From Anaerolineae bacterium (lineage in GTDB: Bacteria; Chloroflexota; Anaerolineae; Fen-1058), in the NCBI GenBank assembly GCA_003154115.1, contig PMCF01000171.1:10903-63675 (forward strand): a stretch of DNA of 52,773 nt. The letters are read 5' to 3'. The translations under genes and the position numbers were made by a program. The notes beneath the pieces were generated by a model. It was not told the DNA's origin and made no database searches. It saw nothing but the letters and a program-made list of their open reading frames with translations. Shown in pieces: positions 18,173 to 26,606 of the stretch. Positions within the stretch are counted from its first letter, which is position 1; every line of letters starts with the position of its first letter.

Positions 18173-19942
18173 TCAAGCGTAGTGCTGAGCCAGCACTAGC
18201 TCACCATTCTCCCTATAACGAAACAACGTGACGCCATCGCTGAGCACCGCGTCCGGCGATTCCAGCCACGCATAGAATTCGCGCCCCGCCGAAGTGACGA
18301 TGGGTGGAAAGGCAAAAGTGAAAAATTCGCAATCCTGCAGCGCCAGGGCCGAGGCGCGCGCCGTCGCTACATCCGTCACAGCTTCGGGCGAGTCGCACAC
18401 ATGCACGACCACGTCGCAGGTATTGACGCGCCCGAATGTGCCGATCAACACCTCGAGGCCGTTCAGGTTCGGGGCGTAGGCTTGAAACGTCTGGCCGCGC
18501 CGCTGGCCGGGCAGCAGCACATCCTCCGCTTCGATGGGCCGTTCAAATAAGATATTCGTGTAGCGCTGTTTCAGAATCTGTTTGACGCTGTGCTTCAGCC
18601 GCGCGCTGATCCGCGCCCGGCGCGATCGCCGCACCTGGCGCACCTCGTCTTTGATCTGCCGGTTGAGGTTGAGCGTCGTTGCCAATTCGGTTCGATCGAG
18701 CTGTGTATCAGCCCGATCGAGATCCCGATCGATCGCAGGCTGCGGCGCGCGACAGAACTCCACTAACGGCCTCGCCACTTTCTCCCAGTAAAACGACTCA
18801 GCCACGCGCTGCACATTGGCCGCGCACGTTCGACGCAGATCGACATCTTCCGCCAGCTTCAAGATCGCCTGGGCCAGCGCCGCAGCATCTCCCGGCGGCA
18901 CGGTGAGGCCCAACTGTTCACGTTGAATCAGATCGCTGAAGGCGTCGCCTTCGCTGGAAATCAACGGCAACCCCGCCCACAGATAATCGAGGACGCGCGT
19001 GCGAAACGAGAAACGTGTTTCCAAATGATCGAGATGCGTGGTCACACCGATCGTCGCTTCCAGCAAGTAGTTTACTCGATCTTCATACGGCACCCACTCG
19101 TCGTTGAAGATCACGGTCCGATCGAGCAGGCCGAGTTCGCGGCTGAGTTCGATCGCGCGCGCGGCAATCGAGTGCGTGTCCGCCAGAATGGGATTGCGAC
19201 TGGCGAGGAAAAACAACTTCACATCGGCGCGCGCGGCGCGCACCTGCGCCATGGCGCGAATCAACGTCAACGGATCGAGCCAGTCCAACAGGCTGCCGCC
19301 CCAGATCAACACGATGTCATCCGGCTGAATGGCCGCGTGGACGCCGCGCAAAACCGATCGAGTGTGCTGCGGCCGCTGCGCCTGGAGGCCCATCGGCACG
19401 AGGGCGAGCAGCTGGCGCAGATCGCGATCGGCCACATCATACGATATGGGATTGATGCGCCCGGCGGTAGCCAGCATGCCCAGATAGTAATCGCGCTGGC
19501 GCTCATTGGCGCATAAGAAAAAATCACCCACCGCTAATTGGCCGTGCAAGGCCGACTGCACCTGGCGGTATTCGCGCAGCCGTTGCTCCAGCGCCACCTG
19601 CCGACCATGTTCTAGAATTTCCAGGTTCAACGGATCGTACAGATCGAACACCTTGACGCGATCGCTGAGCAGTAGTTTGGGATAGTTCAACGTGATCGAT
19701 CCCTGCGCGACGAAGGCGTCGTGCGCCTGCACCAGATCGATCAGATCGGCTTCGGTGATGAATGACTCTTGCGCCAGGCCGGGCGTGACGCGATCGATGG
19801 AGCGATACGCGGCGATCGTCACATCGGCCACGCGGCTCACCTGCTGCGCCAACTCCAGACAGCGGATGGCTGGGCCGGTAAGCTGCGCCTGGATCGGCAC
19901 GCTGCTGATGAATAAGATGCGCGCGCGGGAAGAGGATGCCAT
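18173..19942 (-). CDS. GT4-like glycosyltransferase with C-terminal beta-rich domain (paralog of 24780-26534)
   Basis: A 589-residue protein. Residues 1-390 are GT-B: ARILFISSVPIQAQLTGPAI at the N-terminus, DDIVLIWGGSLLDWLDPLTL near residue 205 and LDYLWAGLPLISSEGDAFSD near residue 320. Residues 390-470 are a charged helical linker with many Arg/Asp. Residues 470-589 form a separate beta-rich module ending in FAFPPIVTSAGREFYAWL and DGVTLFRYRENGE. The same module occurs in the paralog at 24780-26534 and in the membrane protein at 26607-28631. It may bind the glycan or stabilise a complex, which is inference. It stands 172 nt downstream of a methyltransferase gene, and that gap shows no clear feature. 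Confidence 0.82.
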   Translation of the reverse strand: MASSSRARILFISSVPIQAQLTGPAIRCLELAQQVSRVADVTIAAYRSIDRVTPGLAQESFITEADLIDLVQAHDAFVAQGSITLNYPKLLLSDRVKVFDLYDPLNLEILEHGRQVALEQRLREYRQVQSALHGQLAVGDFFLCANERQRDYYLGMLATAGRINPISYDVADRDLRQLLALVPMGLQAQRPQHTRSVLRGVHAAIQPDDIVLIWGGSLLDWLDPLTLIRAMAQVRAARADVKLFFLASRNPILADTHSIAARAIELSRELGLLDRTVIFNDEWVPYEDRVNYLLEATIGVTTHLDHLETRFSFRTRVLDYLWAGLPLISSEGDAFSDLIQREQLGLTVPPGDAAALAQAILKLAEDVDLRRTCAANVQRVAESFYWEKVARPLVEFCRAPQPAIDRDLDRADTQLDRTELATTLNLNRQIKDEVRQVRRSRRARISARLKHSVKQILKQRYTNILFERPIEAEDVLLPGQRRGQTFQAYAPNLNGLEVLIGTFGRVNTCDVVVHVCDSPEAVTDVATARASALALQDCEFFTFAFPPIVTSAGREFYAWLESPDAVLSDGVTLFRYRENGELVLAQHYA

Positions 19943-20114
19943 CAGTAAAAATCCATACGCGGGGCAAAGTTAATCGCGCCCAGGCATTACGCTTGAATTA
20001 AGCTGCGCTTGGCAAGTTCGCTCCGCGTGTTCCATAATCATCGGGTCGTTGACTCTTGACGCTCTCGGCAAGTTCTTACAAGCCATCTTTAAATTCCACT
20101 CTATGCAGATATTC

Positions 20115-20834
20115 TTAACCGCGCGAAAGCAGGCGGGACAACATTGAGCTGCCTTGCGCCGAAGTCTTCTTCCGCGCCCAGCCAATGCGCCCGCCATGTG
20201 TCAAGTGGAAGTCGCAAAAATCAGGGTGCTGGCGCACCATTAGATCGTAAACCATTTTGATTTGAAACGCGTCCAATTCCCGATCAGAGTAATGGCCATG
20301 CGTTTCCCGCCAGTTCGGAATCATCCGTAAGTTAAAGTTAATGTCGTCTAATGCGATCCACGCACCCGGCTTCAAGAGTTTCGCAATCAATTGAAAAGCT
20401 AGGGCATCCGGTTCCCATTCGTGCGCACCGTCGAGCAGGCAAAAATCGAACAACGGCTTGCACGCGTCGTTGCGTGTCTGCTGTTGAATCAAATCAGCCA
20501 GATACCAGTTGTACCCCAGCTTATCGGCGACCACTTCTACCAGCTGATGGTCCAGGTGTGCATGATCCAACAACACCTTCACATTCACGGGCTGATGCAA
20601 ATACATATCGATCGTGACGACGTGACCGCGCCCCAACTCTTCAACGGCGGCACCCAAGACACAAGTCGTCGCGCCGAAGCCAGTGCCCAATTCAATACAC
20701 GATCGCAGCTGCTGATCGATCACGAATTGATAAATGTCTCGCATCGCGTCTTCCGGCAGCAAGAATAGATTAGCCGGCCAATTTGCCGGCGGCGTGTAGC
20801 TATGCAAAGCCTCAAACACGGTTGCTTGTTTCAT
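20115..20834 (-). CDS. Class I SAM-dependent methyltransferase (Methyltransf_24-like)
   Basis: A 239-residue protein with SCIELGTGFGATTCVLG near residue 43 (motif I), GHVVTIDMYLHQPVNV (motif II) and FDFCLLDGAHEWEPDALAF near residue 128. The LDGAHE...ALDDINF pattern resembles Methyltransf_24 and cephalosporin-hydroxylase-like enzymes that methylate small sugars or hydroxyls with a bound metal. An AAGGA ribosome site lies 7 bases before ATG 20834. It follows a glycosyltransferase gene by 27 nt. The substrate is not readable from sequence. Confidence 0.85.
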   Translation of the reverse strand: MKQATVFEALHSYTPPANWPANLFLLPEDAMRDIYQFVIDQQLRSCIELGTGFGATTCVLGAAVEELGRGHVVTIDMYLHQPVNVKVLLDHAHLDHQLVEVVADKLGYNWYLADLIQQQTRNDACKPLFDFCLLDGAHEWEPDALAFQLIAKLLKPGAWIALDDINFNLRMIPNWRETHGHYSDRELDAFQIKMVYDLMVRQHPDFCDFHLTHGGRIGWARKKTSAQGSSMLSRLLSRG

Positions 20835-20861
20835 ATAATTTCCTTATCATTGGTTAAGCGG

Positions 20862-21926
20862 CTAATTTCTGCAAGTTTTTAACGCGCCCGCCCAGGCCTG
20901 ACCGCATTGTTCCAAGATACGAGCGTGCCACAGGTAGCAGCGGGCTGCCTGTGCCATTGTCGTTCGTGTTTCATCGTCTGTCACAAATTGTTCCACTGCG
21001 TTAGTCCACGCCTCGACCGTGTTCTCGGCCAGCCAGCCGGTTTCGCCATGCCGCACGCTGCTTTCATACACCGGCACGCGGCTGGCGATGGTGGCTGCAC
21101 CTAAACTGCTGTAATCCAGGAATTTCAGGTCAGACTTGCAGCGCGTGAAGGGCGTATCCAGCAGAGGGGCCACGGCAATATCCCAGCGTATCTGCCCCGT
21201 AAACCACAGCATAAACAACGGGTATTCCACTTCTTCCAGGCGCGGATGGATGACGCGCACTGGCACGCCCGCTTGCCGGGCCAGCGCTTGTGCCCGCTCG
21301 GAGATGCCGATCACTTGAAATTCAACGGCCTCGCGATGCCGCTCATACACTTGACGCCAAGCCGGCAGGATCAAGCGCCAATCGGCTTCGTGCGAGTACG
21401 TGCCCATGTACCCGATCACTGTCGGCCGAGGTCCAAAAGGCGTTTCCAAGGAGCGCGGCCGTTCGCCGATCAATAGCCGTTCATCCAACGCATTCGGCAC
21501 GATCACGCAGCGCGGATTGAACGGCAAGACGCGTTGCTGCAGCGGCAGCGTCGTAACCACCACCTGATCGGCTTCCCGCAGCCACAGTTCGACCACGCTG
21601 CGTTTGGCAGCGTTGAAATAGCCGGGCGCGGCTTCTTCGGACAGGGACAAAAAATCATCGTCAATGGCATAGACGAAACGCGCGCCGGCCCGCCGGACAT
21701 CTTGCAGCAACTGCTCCGCCGAGGGCAGGGACACATCGGGCCGCCACAGCCGATCGACGATGACGACATCCGCGAGTTCGCCGCGATAGGTCCAATCGAA
21801 AGTTACCTCAAATTGATCGCGCAGCACCGGATGGCTTAACGGGCGCAGCAAACGGATCTGCGCACTGCCAAAGGGGCGCGGATCGATGCCATGCTCATAG
21901 ATCACATGAACTCGCGGCTGGATCAC
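20862..21926 (-). CDS. GT4-like glycosyltransferase (GT-B)
   Basis: A 354-residue protein. The N-terminal half has PRVHVIYEHGIDPRPFGSAQ and LADVVIVDRLWRPD. The C-terminal half has RPTVIGYMGTYSHEADWRLI near residue 168 and DLKFLDYSSLGAATIASRVP near residue 270, the donor-binding region of GT4-like enzymes. Its start overlaps the stop of the 944-residue trimodular protein by 4 nt (ATGA). The N-terminal half is less conserved than in standard GT4 enzymes, suggesting a specialised acceptor. Confidence 0.83.
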   Translation of the reverse strand: MIQPRVHVIYEHGIDPRPFGSAQIRLLRPLSHPVLRDQFEVTFDWTYRGELADVVIVDRLWRPDVSLPSAEQLLQDVRRAGARFVYAIDDDFLSLSEEAAPGYFNAAKRSVVELWLREADQVVVTTLPLQQRVLPFNPRCVIVPNALDERLLIGERPRSLETPFGPRPTVIGYMGTYSHEADWRLILPAWRQVYERHREAVEFQVIGISERAQALARQAGVPVRVIHPRLEEVEYPLFMLWFTGQIRWDIAVAPLLDTPFTRCKSDLKFLDYSSLGAATIASRVPVYESSVRHGETGWLAENTVEAWTNAVEQFVTDDETRTTMAQAARCYLWHARILEQCGQAWAGALKTCRN

Positions 21927-24757
21927 CTAGGTTGTCCTCCGAATAGAACTTCCAATAGCTGGTACGCCGAGCGTTCAGGGAAGAACGCGCACACATCTTG
22001 TAATGCCTGCCACTGCAACCGGCGGCGTAATTCATGATCGTCGACGAGTTGTCGAAGCGCGCGCGCACAGGCGCGACGCGAAGACGTATCGACCACCAGG
22101 CTATTCTCGCCATGCCGCGCAAAACTCGTCGCACCGCCAAGCGCGGGCACAATAACGGCTGCACCGCAGGCCATCGCTTCTAACGCCGTCAGCCCCATGG
22201 CTTGATGGGAGGAAAAATCGACGAACACGTCTACTTCGTTCAATAAGCGCGCCACTTGTTTCTGGCTCAGGACGCCTGCCAAAGTATAAGGAAAATCACG
22301 AGGTAAGCCGTTGGAAGCCAGATCATTTTCCGCCGCCCCAAAGATCACGACTTCCACTTGCGAACCATAGCGGCGCGTCGTCTCCCGCAGCAGTTCCATC
22401 GTCAATTTTGGCGATCGGTAAGGCGACGCCGGGCGAACCATCGCGGCTACGCGGAGAGGCCGCTGGGGCCAGACCGGATCAATGGGCGGGCGGGGGCGCA
22501 ACAGATCAATGTTCAAGCTAACCCCAATTGGCACACAATCGGCGCCCGTGACCTTCAGCACTTCCTGGCGCGTCCACTCGGTCTTGGTAAAGGGCTTGAG
22601 CTGTGGGAATAAAGTGTACGATCGCAGCGCGCGTTGATATTCCGGCGTGCCTGCTTGATACATATACGGCTCAAAATCCTGCACATAGTAACCCAGCGAA
22701 GGATGATTGTCACGCTGGGCCAACGGCAGCAACCATTCAACCGAGGTATTGAAAGTGGCAATCAGGGCATCGAACTTGCGGCTTAGCTCAAAGAGCTGGC
22801 CGGGTGAATCGTAAATCACCGGCAGTTCCAAATCAGGATAGGCCCGCTCGAAGCGCGCCTGATGTTTGGGCAAGTTGAACAGACTGACCTCCACCCCCAT
22901 GCGACGCATGAGCAGGGCTTCATCAATGACGACGTTGCCACCGCCTCCTGGTTCCTGAATAGGCAGCAGGAACAAGAGCCGTTTGCCCCCGTAACCGGCC
23001 TGTCCCTGCCGGATCGCTGCTTCACGTTCCAGCATAACACGGCTACGCGCACGCAGCCCTAGCATAACAGGGTCAGACTGGCAGACTGCCACCCCTTGAT
23101 CGATCACGGCCTGACCATGCTTACCGGCCAGCGTCTGGCCGGCCTGCTCGCTCAGCGCCCGTCGTTTCTCATGAGAATAGCTGCGCGACTGGGCATGATA
23201 GACGTAAACATCGTCGGCAAGCACCGTCTGGAAACCGGCCTGACGGGCACGCAGCGTGAAGTCGTTTTCTTCACCATAGCCCCTGCCAAAGTTGGCCTCA
23301 TCCAGGTAACCAATTCGGTCGATGACGTCGCGTTTGATGCCGTAACAGAAACCGTTGAGAAACGGCAGCGCGGGATACAAGCGCGCCGAATACTGCGCCA
23401 CCCACTGTCCCATCTGCTCGATCGACACGCCCTCCGGCAAGGGATTGGCTGCCCAGTCGCCGTGATCCTCAAGCTCGGGAATCGATTGCCACGAAGCCGT
23501 GTTGGACAACGGCCCTAGCAACCCGATGCCGCTGTCTGATTCTCCGCACGCGACCAGCCGATCAAGCCAGTCGACCGTGACGATGGTATCGCTATTGAGC
23601 AAGATCACGTAGTCGGCAGTCGCCACGCGCAGGCCCTGATTGGCTGCACAACCATAGCCGCGCGCAGCATCGTTGCGAAGCAAAGTAGCGTGCTGCTGTC
23701 CGGCAAACTCGATCAGAAAATCGCGCGTTGCCGCCTCACTCCCATCATCAACCAAGATCAAAGCATCAGGTGGCAGCATGTACTGCACAACAGATTCAAG
23801 GCAGCGGCGCACATCGTCCAGCGCGTTATGCACGCACACGACGATATTAACGGTAGCCGCATGCGCCCGTACCGGCGCACGTTCTCGAATCGGTTCCACT
23901 TGAATCAACCGCGCGGCCGAACCGGGTGCGATGCGGCCTCGTATCACAACTCGCTGGATCATATTCTCCAGCAGTTGATCGCGCATGCTGTGCGGCGGCG
24001 CGAGCCGCGCGCGGAAGTTTTGCAGGCCAAATAATAAACGCCCTCCCAGGCTGGCTTCGAGTCGTCCCCAGCGATCTTCCCAGCGAGCATTCTGCTCTTC
24101 CCAGCGAGCATTCTGCTCTTCCAGCGCGCGCGTGACTTCATCATAGCGATCCGCTTTAACCTGTATCCGCTCGATCAGATCCGCGCGGACGGCCAGTTCA
24201 TGCCCTTGCTCCAAATTGAGTTCGCGCCGCGCCGTCGTCTCTTGCGTCAAGCGCCACAGGCGGCGCTCATACGCGGCGACCACCGGCCCGATCGCTTCCG
24301 CGCGCCCCCGGCGAAAACGCTGCGCCCACGCCGCAATGTACGACGCGTCGTAGTCCACGTCGTGAAAGAAACCCTGCGCCGCAAATTGAGCAGCCCAGTA
24401 ATCGGGCGGCTGCACGTTGCAGTGATCGATCGCTTTGAAATCGAAGGGCGTGGAGGAGAAGAGCATGTCGGCGGTATGTTGGCACAACGCGGCAATGACC
24501 TGCGCCGTCCCGGCCGCCGGGATTTGTTCCAACACATCCAGGCACACGATCAAATCGTAGGAGTCCGCTGCCTCATGCAGTTGGTTCACCCATGAGGCAG
24601 CGTCGGCGGCAGGACTCAGACTTGTCGCGGTTATCCCGCGCGCTTGCAACTTGTCGATCAGCGGCGCAGCACCGCTCACCTCCAACACCGTGCGCGGTCG
24701 AATCTCCGTCGCGATGTGCTCGGCTAACAAATCATAGAACTTGGCATCAAACGGCAT
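21923..24757 (-). CDS. Trimodular fusion: degenerate methyltransferase, GT2, GT4
   Basis: A 944-residue protein. Residues 1-165 are a methyltransferase-like Rossmann domain (VLEVSGAAPLIDKL, YDLIVCLDVLEQIP) whose glycine-rich SAM loop is degenerate. Residues 165-245 are a coiled-coil linker containing a tandem 7-residue repeat. Residues 302-560 are GT2 (VNIVVCVHNAL, LVDDGSEAATRD, VILLNSDTIVTVD, RGYGEENDFTLRARQAG). Residues 589-944 are GT4-like (KRLLFLLPIQEPGGGGNVVI, MGLTALEAMACGAAVIVPAL). The order fits a multi-step glycan-building enzyme that adds at least two sugars. The first domain may be structural only. It is coupled by a 4-nt overlap to the next GT. ATG 24757 lies 23 nt upstream, in the direction of the lower-numbered genes, of the next frame at 24780. 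Confidence 0.85.
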   Translation of the reverse strand: MPFDAKFYDLLAEHIATEIRPRTVLEVSGAAPLIDKLQARGITATSLSPAADAASWVNQLHEAADSYDLIVCLDVLEQIPAAGTAQVIAALCQHTADMLFSSTPFDFKAIDHCNVQPPDYWAAQFAAQGFFHDVDYDASYIAAWAQRFRRGRAEAIGPVVAAYERRLWRLTQETTARRELNLEQGHELAVRADLIERIQVKADRYDEVTRALEEQNARWEEQNARWEDRWGRLEASLGGRLLFGLQNFRARLAPPHSMRDQLLENMIQRVVIRGRIAPGSAARLIQVEPIRERAPVRAHAATVNIVVCVHNALDDVRRCLESVVQYMLPPDALILVDDGSEAATRDFLIEFAGQQHATLLRNDAARGYGCAANQGLRVATADYVILLNSDTIVTVDWLDRLVACGESDSGIGLLGPLSNTASWQSIPELEDHGDWAANPLPEGVSIEQMGQWVAQYSARLYPALPFLNGFCYGIKRDVIDRIGYLDEANFGRGYGEENDFTLRARQAGFQTVLADDVYVYHAQSRSYSHEKRRALSEQAGQTLAGKHGQAVIDQGVAVCQSDPVMLGLRARSRVMLEREAAIRQGQAGYGGKRLLFLLPIQEPGGGGNVVIDEALLMRRMGVEVSLFNLPKHQARFERAYPDLELPVIYDSPGQLFELSRKFDALIATFNTSVEWLLPLAQRDNHPSLGYYVQDFEPYMYQAGTPEYQRALRSYTLFPQLKPFTKTEWTRQEVLKVTGADCVPIGVSLNIDLLRPRPPIDPVWPQRPLRVAAMVRPASPYRSPKLTMELLRETTRRYGSQVEVVIFGAAENDLASNGLPRDFPYTLAGVLSQKQVARLLNEVDVFVDFSSHQAMGLTALEAMACGAAVIVPALGGATSFARHGENSLVVDTSSRRACARALRQLVDDHELRRRLQWQALQDVCAFFPERSAYQLLEVLFGGQPR
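24076..24117 (-). repeat. Two perfect 21-bp tandem repeats in the coiled-coil linker
   Basis: The unit starts cttcccagcgagcattctg on the plus strand and occurs at 24076-24096 and 24097-24117. A third partial copy diverges at 24121. On the minus strand it encodes a repeated seven-residue unit (ARWEEQN), matching one coiled-coil heptad, inside the 944-residue fusion protein. It is probably a slippage-prone linker. Confidence 0.9.
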
Positions 24758-24779
24758 CTCTGAAACTCCATTCAGCTCA

Positions 24780-26534
24780 TCAGGCGCGATAGACCGGCCG
24801 CAGCACCAGCTCGTCGCTATCGAGATAGCGGAACAATGTTACACCATCACTCACGATCGCGTCTGGCGCTTCCAACCAGACGCGGAACTGCCGGCCCGCC
24901 GAATCGGGCAGCGGTGGAAAAGCAAACGCGCACCATTCGCCGTCGTTCATTTGCAAGGCGTTCACGTGCGCCTTCGTCACTTCCGTTGAGGCAGCGCAGA
25001 CGTGCAGCACTACGTCACACGTGTTCGCACGCCCGAAGGTGCCGATCAAAACCTGAAAGCCGGTCAAGTTCGCACGCTCGATCGAAACCAGCTGCTCCCG
25101 GTGCTGATCACGTAGCAATACACCTTCGGCTTCGATCGTGCGATCACCAACAACGCTGATGTAGCGCCGCTTCAGTAAGTGCTTCACCGTCGTCTTGGCC
25201 TGGGCTGTCACGCGCGCTGAAATCGATCGGCGGCGGCGGCGCACCGTGGGCTTAATCCGCGCGATGAGGTCATCCGTCGGATCGATCAGCGCGCGCTGGT
25301 GCTCCAAATTTCGATCGATTGCCGGCTGCGGCGCGCGGCAGAAATCCACTAGCGGCTGCGCGACTTTTTCCCATTCAAATTCTTGGGCGATATCGCGGAC
25401 ATTCTCCGCGCAGGTTTTCCGAAACTCGGCATCACTCGCCAATTTCAAAATAGCTTGCGCCAATGCTTCGACATCGCCCGGCGGAACGGTCAACCCCAAC
25501 TGTCGTTGATCGATCAACTCGCTAAACACATCACCCGCACTGGAGATCAGCGGCAGGCCCGCCCACAAATAATCGAGCACGCGCGTGCGCACCGAGAAGC
25601 GCGTCTCTAGATGATCGCTATGCGTAGTCACGCCGGCGTTCGCTTCCAACAGATAGTTGGCGCGATCATCATACGCGATCCAGTCGCGATTGAAAACCAC
25701 CGCGCGATCGAGCAGGCCGAGTTCCTGGCTCAAAGTCACGGCTCTTTCAGCAATGCCGTGCGGCGCATCCACCACCGGATTCACGCTGGACATGAAGAAC
25801 AACTTCACAGCGGTGCGCTGCTCTTGCACGCGCGCCATGGCGCGAATCAACGTCAACGGATCGAGCCAGTCCAGCAGACTGCCGCCCCAGATGAGCAGGA
25901 AATCGTCTGGAGTGATCGCGGGATGGACGCCGCGCAAAACCGATCGGGAGTGCGTGGGCCGATCGGGGCTGAGGCCCACCGGCACCACGGCCAGCAGCTG
26001 CCGCATATCCCGATCGGCCACATCGTACGATAACGGATTCACCCGTCCCGCACCGGCCAGCATCCCCAGATAAAAATCACGCTGGCGATCGTGCGCGCAC
26101 AAAAAGAAATCGCCGGTAATCAACTGGTTGCGCACGATGGTCTGCACGGTGTGATATTCAGCCAGGCGCTGTGCAGCGGCGGCATGATAGCCATGCTCCA
26201 GCGTTTCCAGATTCAACGGATCGTACAGGTCAAAGACCTTGATGCGATCTGTCAACAACACTTTAGGATATTTGTAAGTGAAGTAACCCTGCGCCACCAC
26301 CACGTCGTGCGCCTGAGCCAGTTCGAATACTTCATCTTCGGTGGCAAACGGCTGCGGCGTCAGGCCGGGGAAATTACGATCGATGGTGTGCAGCGCAGCG
26401 ATCGTCACGTCGGCCACGCGGCTGACCTGCTGCGCCAGCTCTATGCAGCGAATAGCCGGCCCCGTCAGCTGCGCGCGCAGCGGAGCATCGCTGAAAAAAA
26501 TGACGCGTGGTCGCGTTGAAGTTGAGCTAAGCAT
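24780..26534 (-). CDS. GT4-like glycosyltransferase with C-terminal beta-rich domain (paralog of 18173-19942)
   Basis: A 584-residue protein closely resembling the 18173-19942 product over its whole length. It shares RAQLTGPAIRCIELAQQVSR, the central LIWGGSLLDWLDPLTLIRAM and LDYLWAGLPLISSAGDVFSE. The C-terminal module has FGRANTCDVVLHVC, FAFPPLPDSAGRQF and SDGVTLFRYLD. The frame is open to 26594, but ATG 26534 gives an N-terminus matching the paralog and has GAGAAG about 8 bases upstream. The pair is a duplication within the locus; the copies may have diverged in sugar specificity. GT4 assignment is confident; the role of the C-terminal module is unknown. Confidence 0.84.
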   Translation of the reverse strand: MLSSTSTRPRVIFFSDAPLRAQLTGPAIRCIELAQQVSRVADVTIAALHTIDRNFPGLTPQPFATEDEVFELAQAHDVVVAQGYFTYKYPKVLLTDRIKVFDLYDPLNLETLEHGYHAAAAQRLAEYHTVQTIVRNQLITGDFFLCAHDRQRDFYLGMLAGAGRVNPLSYDVADRDMRQLLAVVPVGLSPDRPTHSRSVLRGVHPAITPDDFLLIWGGSLLDWLDPLTLIRAMARVQEQRTAVKLFFMSSVNPVVDAPHGIAERAVTLSQELGLLDRAVVFNRDWIAYDDRANYLLEANAGVTTHSDHLETRFSVRTRVLDYLWAGLPLISSAGDVFSELIDQRQLGLTVPPGDVEALAQAILKLASDAEFRKTCAENVRDIAQEFEWEKVAQPLVDFCRAPQPAIDRNLEHQRALIDPTDDLIARIKPTVRRRRRSISARVTAQAKTTVKHLLKRRYISVVGDRTIEAEGVLLRDQHREQLVSIERANLTGFQVLIGTFGRANTCDVVLHVCAASTEVTKAHVNALQMNDGEWCAFAFPPLPDSAGRQFRVWLEAPDAIVSDGVTLFRYLDSDELVLRPVYRA

Positions 26535-26606
26535 GCCGGACTTCTCGAAATGATTCGCTGCAAACCGGATATCGTTTTTCCATTCGTCCGCCATCGTCCA
26601 TGCCGG

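Noticed and set aside
19970-20197. A 75-residue open frame covering the gap between two genes
   Set aside because: It mostly overlaps the methyltransferase gene out of frame, and the rest has no features. The 172-nt gap 19943-20114 shows nothing I can name.
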